Positions 6,022-8,636 of a stretch of DNA of 8,636 bases are shown here, one piece after another (the stretch's first letter is position 1; every line of letters starts with the position of its first letter). The notes beneath the pieces were generated by a model, which made no database searches, was not told the origin of the DNA, and saw only the letters and a program-made list of their open reading frames with translations. A program made the position numbers and the translations under genes. Source of the stretch: Sphingomonadales bacterium (lineage in GTDB: Bacteria > Pseudomonadota > Alphaproteobacteria > Sphingomonadales > Sphingomonadaceae); the NCBI GenBank assembly GCA_018971065.1, contig JAGWVC010000133.1:1-8636 (forward strand). Reading direction: 5' to 3'.

Positions 6022-6960
6022 ATGCGCTTCAAGGGGCTCGATCTCAACCTGCTGGTCGCGCTCGACGCGCTGCTCGACGAAGCCAGCGTCAGCCGCGCGG
6101 CGGCGCGACTGCACCTCAGCCAGCCGGCCGCCAGCGCGGCGCTGGCGCGGCTGCGCGAATGGTTCGGCGATCCGCTGCTGGCGCAGCACGGCAAGCGGCT
6201 GATGCCCACGCCCTATGCGCTGCGGCTGCGCCCTGCCCTCACCCAGTTGCTGGCCGAGATCGACGCGCTGGTGACCCAGCCGGCGCAGTTCGACCCCGCC
6301 ACGGCCCGACGGCGGTTTCGCATCTGCACCTCGGACTACCTGACCAGCGTGCTGCTGCGCCCGTTCCTGGCCGACATTGCCGTGACCGCGCCGGGGATCG
6401 AGCTGGACATCCTGCCGCCCGACGATGACGCGATGGCCTTGCTCGACAGCGGACAGATCGACATGCTGATCATCCCGCAGGAGTTCACCAGCCAGCTCCA
6501 TCCCTCGCGGCTGCTGCTGGAGGAAGACCATGTCGTGGTGGGGTGGAGCGGCAACCCGCTGCTGGCCGATCCCGTGGCGGCGCCGCTGACCATCGAGGAT
6601 TTCTCCACCGCCGGGCACGTTTCGGTGCGGCTGGGGCGGGTGTCGCGGCTGGCACATGGCGAGGCGCAATTGCAGGCGCGCGGCATCGCCCGGCGCGTGG
6701 AAGTGGTGGCGCCGTCGTTCACGCTGGTGCCCGAACTGCTGGTGGGCACGCACCGGCTGGCGATCATGCACGCGCGGCTGGCGCGGCTGGCGGCGCTGCG
6801 CGACGACATCCGCATCGTGCCGCTGCCGTTCGAGATGGCACGGATGAAGGAGATGGTGCAGTTCCACCGCGCCCGTGCCGACGATGCCGGCTTGCGCTGG
6901 CTGCTGGAACGGCTCGATGCGATTGTTGCCGCCGAGGCCCTTGACGGCACGGCGACATAA
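6022..6960 (+). CDS. LysR-family transcriptional regulator, NodD-like
   Basis: The predicted protein has 312 residues, the standard LysR size. It begins MRFKGLDLNLLVALDALL, strikingly like NodD and its relatives, and has a winged helix-turn-helix at about 8-66 with SRAAARLHLSQPAASAALAR. Residues from about 95 to the end form the periplasmic-binding-protein-like effector domain (FRICTSDYLTSVLL onward). I chose the ATG at 6022 because NodD-type proteins start at this MRFKG; an in-frame ATG at 5992 would add ten unrelated residues and lies within the proposed -10 box. NodD-group regulators respond to aromatic inducers such as flavonoids. The gene is divergent from the monooxygenase operon, so an aromatic inducer and control of that operon are likely. 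Whether it also controls the downstream TIM-barrel gene is open, as that gene has a different candidate operator. Confidence 0.9.
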   Translation: MRFKGLDLNLLVALDALLDEASVSRAAARLHLSQPAASAALARLREWFGDPLLAQHGKRLMPTPYALRLRPALTQLLAEIDALVTQPAQFDPATARRRFRICTSDYLTSVLLRPFLADIAVTAPGIELDILPPDDDAMALLDSGQIDMLIIPQEFTSQLHPSRLLLEEDHVVVGWSGNPLLADPVAAPLTIEDFSTAGHVSVRLGRVSRLAHGEAQLQARGIARRVEVVAPSFTLVPELLVGTHRLAIMHARLARLAALRDDIRIVPLPFEMARMKEMVQFHRARADDAGLRWLLERLDAIVAAEALDGTAT

Positions 6961-6969
6961 TGCGAATAT
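6941..6969 (+). promoter_or_regulatory. putative promoter of the TIM-barrel/symporter operon
   Basis: TTGACG (6941-6946), inside the last codons of the regulator gene, and GAATAT (6964-6969) are separated by 17 bases. The -10 is weak (3 of 6 consensus bases), but the arrangement of -10, one base, then GGTTCYAAT is the same as at the receptor promoter, which supports it. The transcript would have a leader of about 75 bases. Confidence 0.4.
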
Positions 6970-6979
6970 AGGTTCCAAT
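6965..6979 (+). promoter_or_regulatory. third, degenerate copy of the shared start-site element
   Basis: The sequence AATATAGGTTCCAAT resembles the receptor element ATATATGGTTCTAAT, with one T missing and one T-to-C change. It lies in the 90-base gap upstream of the TIM-barrel gene and has the same orientation relative to its gene as the two copies on the minus strand. The match is imperfect, so the call is tentative. Confidence 0.35.
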
Positions 6980-7050
6980 AAAGTAGCGGCAGCCAAGTCC
7001 GCCAGGCAAACGCACCACAGGGTCGCGGGGCCGCCACATGGGAGACCGAC

Positions 7051-7812
7051 GTGTTCCTGGCACCCTGCATCGAATGGCATTTCGCCGATCTTGAAAACCT
7101 GGCCGACCGCGTGCGCGCCACGCATCGCGCCGGCTTCGGCCATGCCGAATTCCACTTGTGGCGCGACAAGGACCTCGCCGCGATCAGGGCCGCCCTCGAC
7201 GAGACCGGCGTCGCGCTTTCGGGCGTCTGCGTCGATCCGCGCCGCTCGCTTGTCGATCCGGCCGAGCATGACGAATTGCTGGCTGCCGTCGCCGACACCA
7301 TCGCCGCCACCGCGCCGCTGGGCAAGCCGCCGCTGATCGTCGCCTCGGGCTTTCGCGTGGACGGGATGAGCGACGAAGCGCATTTCGCCAATGCCGTCGC
7401 GGTGCTGCGCAAGGCCGCCGATCTTGCCGAGGCCGCCGGCGTGACGCTGCTGCTCGAACCGCTGAACACCAGACTGTTCGCGGCGATGTACCTGGTCAGC
7501 ACCCGGCTGGGGCTCGACATCGTCGAGGCCGTGGCCAGCCCCAACCTGCGCCTGCTTTATGACGTGTGGCACAGCGCGACGATGGGCGAGGACATGGCGG
7601 CAGTGCTGGCCGGCCGCATCCACCTTGTCGCGCACGTCCAGTTCGCCGACATGGACGATCGCCATGAACCCGGCACCGGCGCCATCGACTGGGGCCGCGC
7701 CATGCGAATTCTGACGGACATGGGCTATACCGGCGGCATCGGGCTCGAATACTTCCCGACCCTGCCGATGGACCAGTCGCTGAAGCTGACCCGCAAGACA
7801 CTGGGCTGCTGA
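7051..7812 (+). CDS. hydroxypyruvate isomerase-like TIM-barrel protein (sugar isomerase/epimerase superfamily)
   Basis: The predicted protein has 253 residues, close to hydroxypyruvate isomerases (about 258). It belongs to the xylose isomerase-like TIM-barrel superfamily, in which a divalent metal helps move a carbonyl, epimerise a centre or cleave a bond in sugar-like substrates. Probable metal ligands are Glu136 (LLLEPLN), Asp171 (YDVWH), Gln197 (HVQ) and Glu233 (GLEYFP). The RHEPGTGAIDW stretch at 204-214 is characteristic of the hydroxypyruvate isomerase group. Translation starts at a GTG with GGGAG six bases upstream; an ATG at 7038 is out of frame. No signal peptide is present, so it is cytoplasmic. 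It is followed after 33 bases by the symporter gene, and the two probably form an operon. The true substrate may be a pathway-specific sugar or keto-sugar rather than hydroxypyruvate, since this superfamily also includes enzymes acting on keto-glycosides. Confidence 0.82.
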   Translation: MFLAPCIEWHFADLENLADRVRATHRAGFGHAEFHLWRDKDLAAIRAALDETGVALSGVCVDPRRSLVDPAEHDELLAAVADTIAATAPLGKPPLIVASGFRVDGMSDEAHFANAVAVLRKAADLAEAAGVTLLLEPLNTRLFAAMYLVSTRLGLDIVEAVASPNLRLLYDVWHSATMGEDMAAVLAGRIHLVAHVQFADMDDRHEPGTGAIDWGRAMRILTDMGYTGGIGLEYFPTLPMDQSLKLTRKTLGC

Positions 7813-7845
7813 CAGACCGATAATCGCTGCAACCGGGAGAGGGAT

Positions 7846-8636
7846 GTGGCCAGACCCGCGAAATTGAGCCTTACCGAACGCCTCAGCTATGGCTTCGGCG
7901 ACATCGGCACCAGCCTTGCCTACAACATGGCAAGCGGGTTCCTGCTCTACTACTACACGAACGTCGTGCGCTTGCCGGCGGCGGCGGTGGGGACAGTGTT
8001 CCTGGTGGCGCGGCTGCTGGATGCGGTGATCGACATCGCGGTGGGCATCGCCGTCGATCGCACCCGCACCCGGCGCGGGCGCACGCGGCCCTATTTCCTG
8101 TTCAACGCGCTGCCTTACGCGGCCGTGACCGTGCTGCTGTTCCGCGTACCCGCCGCGTCGCAGACCGCGCAGATCGTGTACGCGTTCGTCACCTTCAAGG
8201 CGCTGGGCATCCTGATGTCGCTCCAGGCCATCCCGTACACCGCGCTGATGCCGATGATGACACGCGATACCGGCGACCGGCTGAAGCTTTCGGGGATGCG
8301 CTCGGTGGGCACCTCGGTTTCGGTGGTGCTGGGCACGGCGGCAACGATGCCGCTGGTGGGCCTGCTGGGCGGGGGGGACGAGGTCCGGGGTTTCCGCGCC
8401 GTGGCCATGCTGTTCGCCGCGATCGGCTTGGTCGCCACCCTCGCGCTTTACCGCAACTGCCATGAACGCTGCGAGGATGCGGCACCGCCGCGCTTCCCCA
8501 TCCTGCCCGCCGTGCGCGAGATGCTGTGCAACCGGGCGTGGCTGGTGTGCTTCGGCTATTGCCTGCTCTATTTCATCCGCTTCGGGGTGATGATGGCCGC
8601 CACCGCCTATTTCGCCATCGAGGTGCTGCACCGGCC
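7846..8636 (+). CDS. GPH-family (MelB-like) cation symporter, N-terminal part, runs off the right edge
   Basis: About 263 residues are visible, a little over half of a usual 450-residue transporter. The start is a GTG at 7846 with GGGAG six bases upstream; the nearby ATG at 7844 is out of frame. The family signature is clear: YGFGDIGTSLAYN at 15-27, then in helix II ARLLDAVIDIAVGIAVD, followed by the loop RTRTRRGRTRPY at 72-83. Asp59 and Asp63 occupy the positions of the two helix II aspartates that bind the coupling cation in the melibiose carrier. Six or more hydrophobic segments are visible before the edge. Members of this family import glycosides, oligosaccharides or glucuronides with Na+ or H+. 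It lies 33 bases after the TIM-barrel gene and probably carries the substrate on which that enzyme or its partners act. The reading frame is intact to the window end. Confidence 0.9.
   Translation, partial: MARPAKLSLTERLSYGFGDIGTSLAYNMASGFLLYYYTNVVRLPAAAVGTVFLVARLLDAVIDIAVGIAVDRTRTRRGRTRPYFLFNALPYAAVTVLLFRVPAASQTAQIVYAFVTFKALGILMSLQAIPYTALMPMMTRDTGDRLKLSGMRSVGTSVSVVLGTAATMPLVGLLGGGDEVRGFRAVAMLFAAIGLVATLALYRNCHERCEDAAPPRFPILPAVREMLCNRAWLVCFGYCLLYFIRFGVMMAATAYFAIEVLHR

Noticed and set aside
5980..8631. 883-codon minus-strand open frame opposite the regulator, TIM-barrel and symporter genes
   Set aside because: It spans three well-supported plus-strand genes and two gaps, and its translation is histidine-, glutamine- and arginine-rich without recognisable folds, as expected for an antisense frame in GC-rich DNA.
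1..8636. tRNA, rRNA, CRISPR array, insertion sequence or integrase gene
   Set aside because: No regular repeat-spacer array, terminal inverted repeats with a transposase, or tRNA-like cloverleaf was seen; the window is almost fully covered by catabolic genes with uniform high GC content.

Overview
This GC-rich window reads as a piece of an alphaproteobacterial chromosome, most likely a sphingomonad (Sphingobium/Novosphingobium type). The reasons are a TonB-dependent receptor with an EIIVTAQ-type TonB box, a NodD-like LysR regulator, a GPH-type symporter, and the pairing of catabolic enzymes with an outer-membrane receptor. The organism is an inference. I see no RNA gene, insertion sequence, CRISPR array or phage gene. 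The window looks like a catabolic locus cut at both ends.

Layout from left to right. On the minus strand are the first codons of a GMC-type flavin oxidoreductase (1-65), preceded by its small partner, a gluconate 2-dehydrogenase subunit 3 family protein with a twin-arginine leader (74-691). A clear intrinsic terminator and a strong promoter separate these from a TonB-dependent outer-membrane receptor (837-3263). Further right, also on the minus strand, is a tight three-gene operon: FAD-dependent monooxygenase (4762-5877), two-domain extradiol ring-cleavage dioxygenase (3837-4751) and an exported SnoaL/NTF2-like protein (3398-3832). A 144-base divergent gap follows. On the plus strand are then a NodD-like LysR regulator (6022-6960), a hydroxypyruvate-isomerase-like TIM-barrel protein (7051-7812) and a GPH-family sugar:cation symporter that runs off the right edge (from 7846).

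The parts fit one pathway: uptake across the outer membrane, periplasmic oxidation of a hydroxylated or sugar-like group, import through the symporter, a sugar-type isomerase or lyase step in the cytoplasm, and ring hydroxylation followed by extradiol cleavage. An aromatic glycoside, or another substrate with both a ring and a polyol part, would explain having ring-cleavage and sugar-type enzymes together, but the substrate cannot be read from the sequence.

The most interesting non-coding signal is a related element, (C)ATATA-G(G)TTCYAAT, just downstream of the predicted -10 box of three separate promoters (receptor, GMC partner, TIM-barrel gene). It suggests one shared regulator for all three transcripts. 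The LysR protein and the divergent monooxygenase operon have a different candidate operator.
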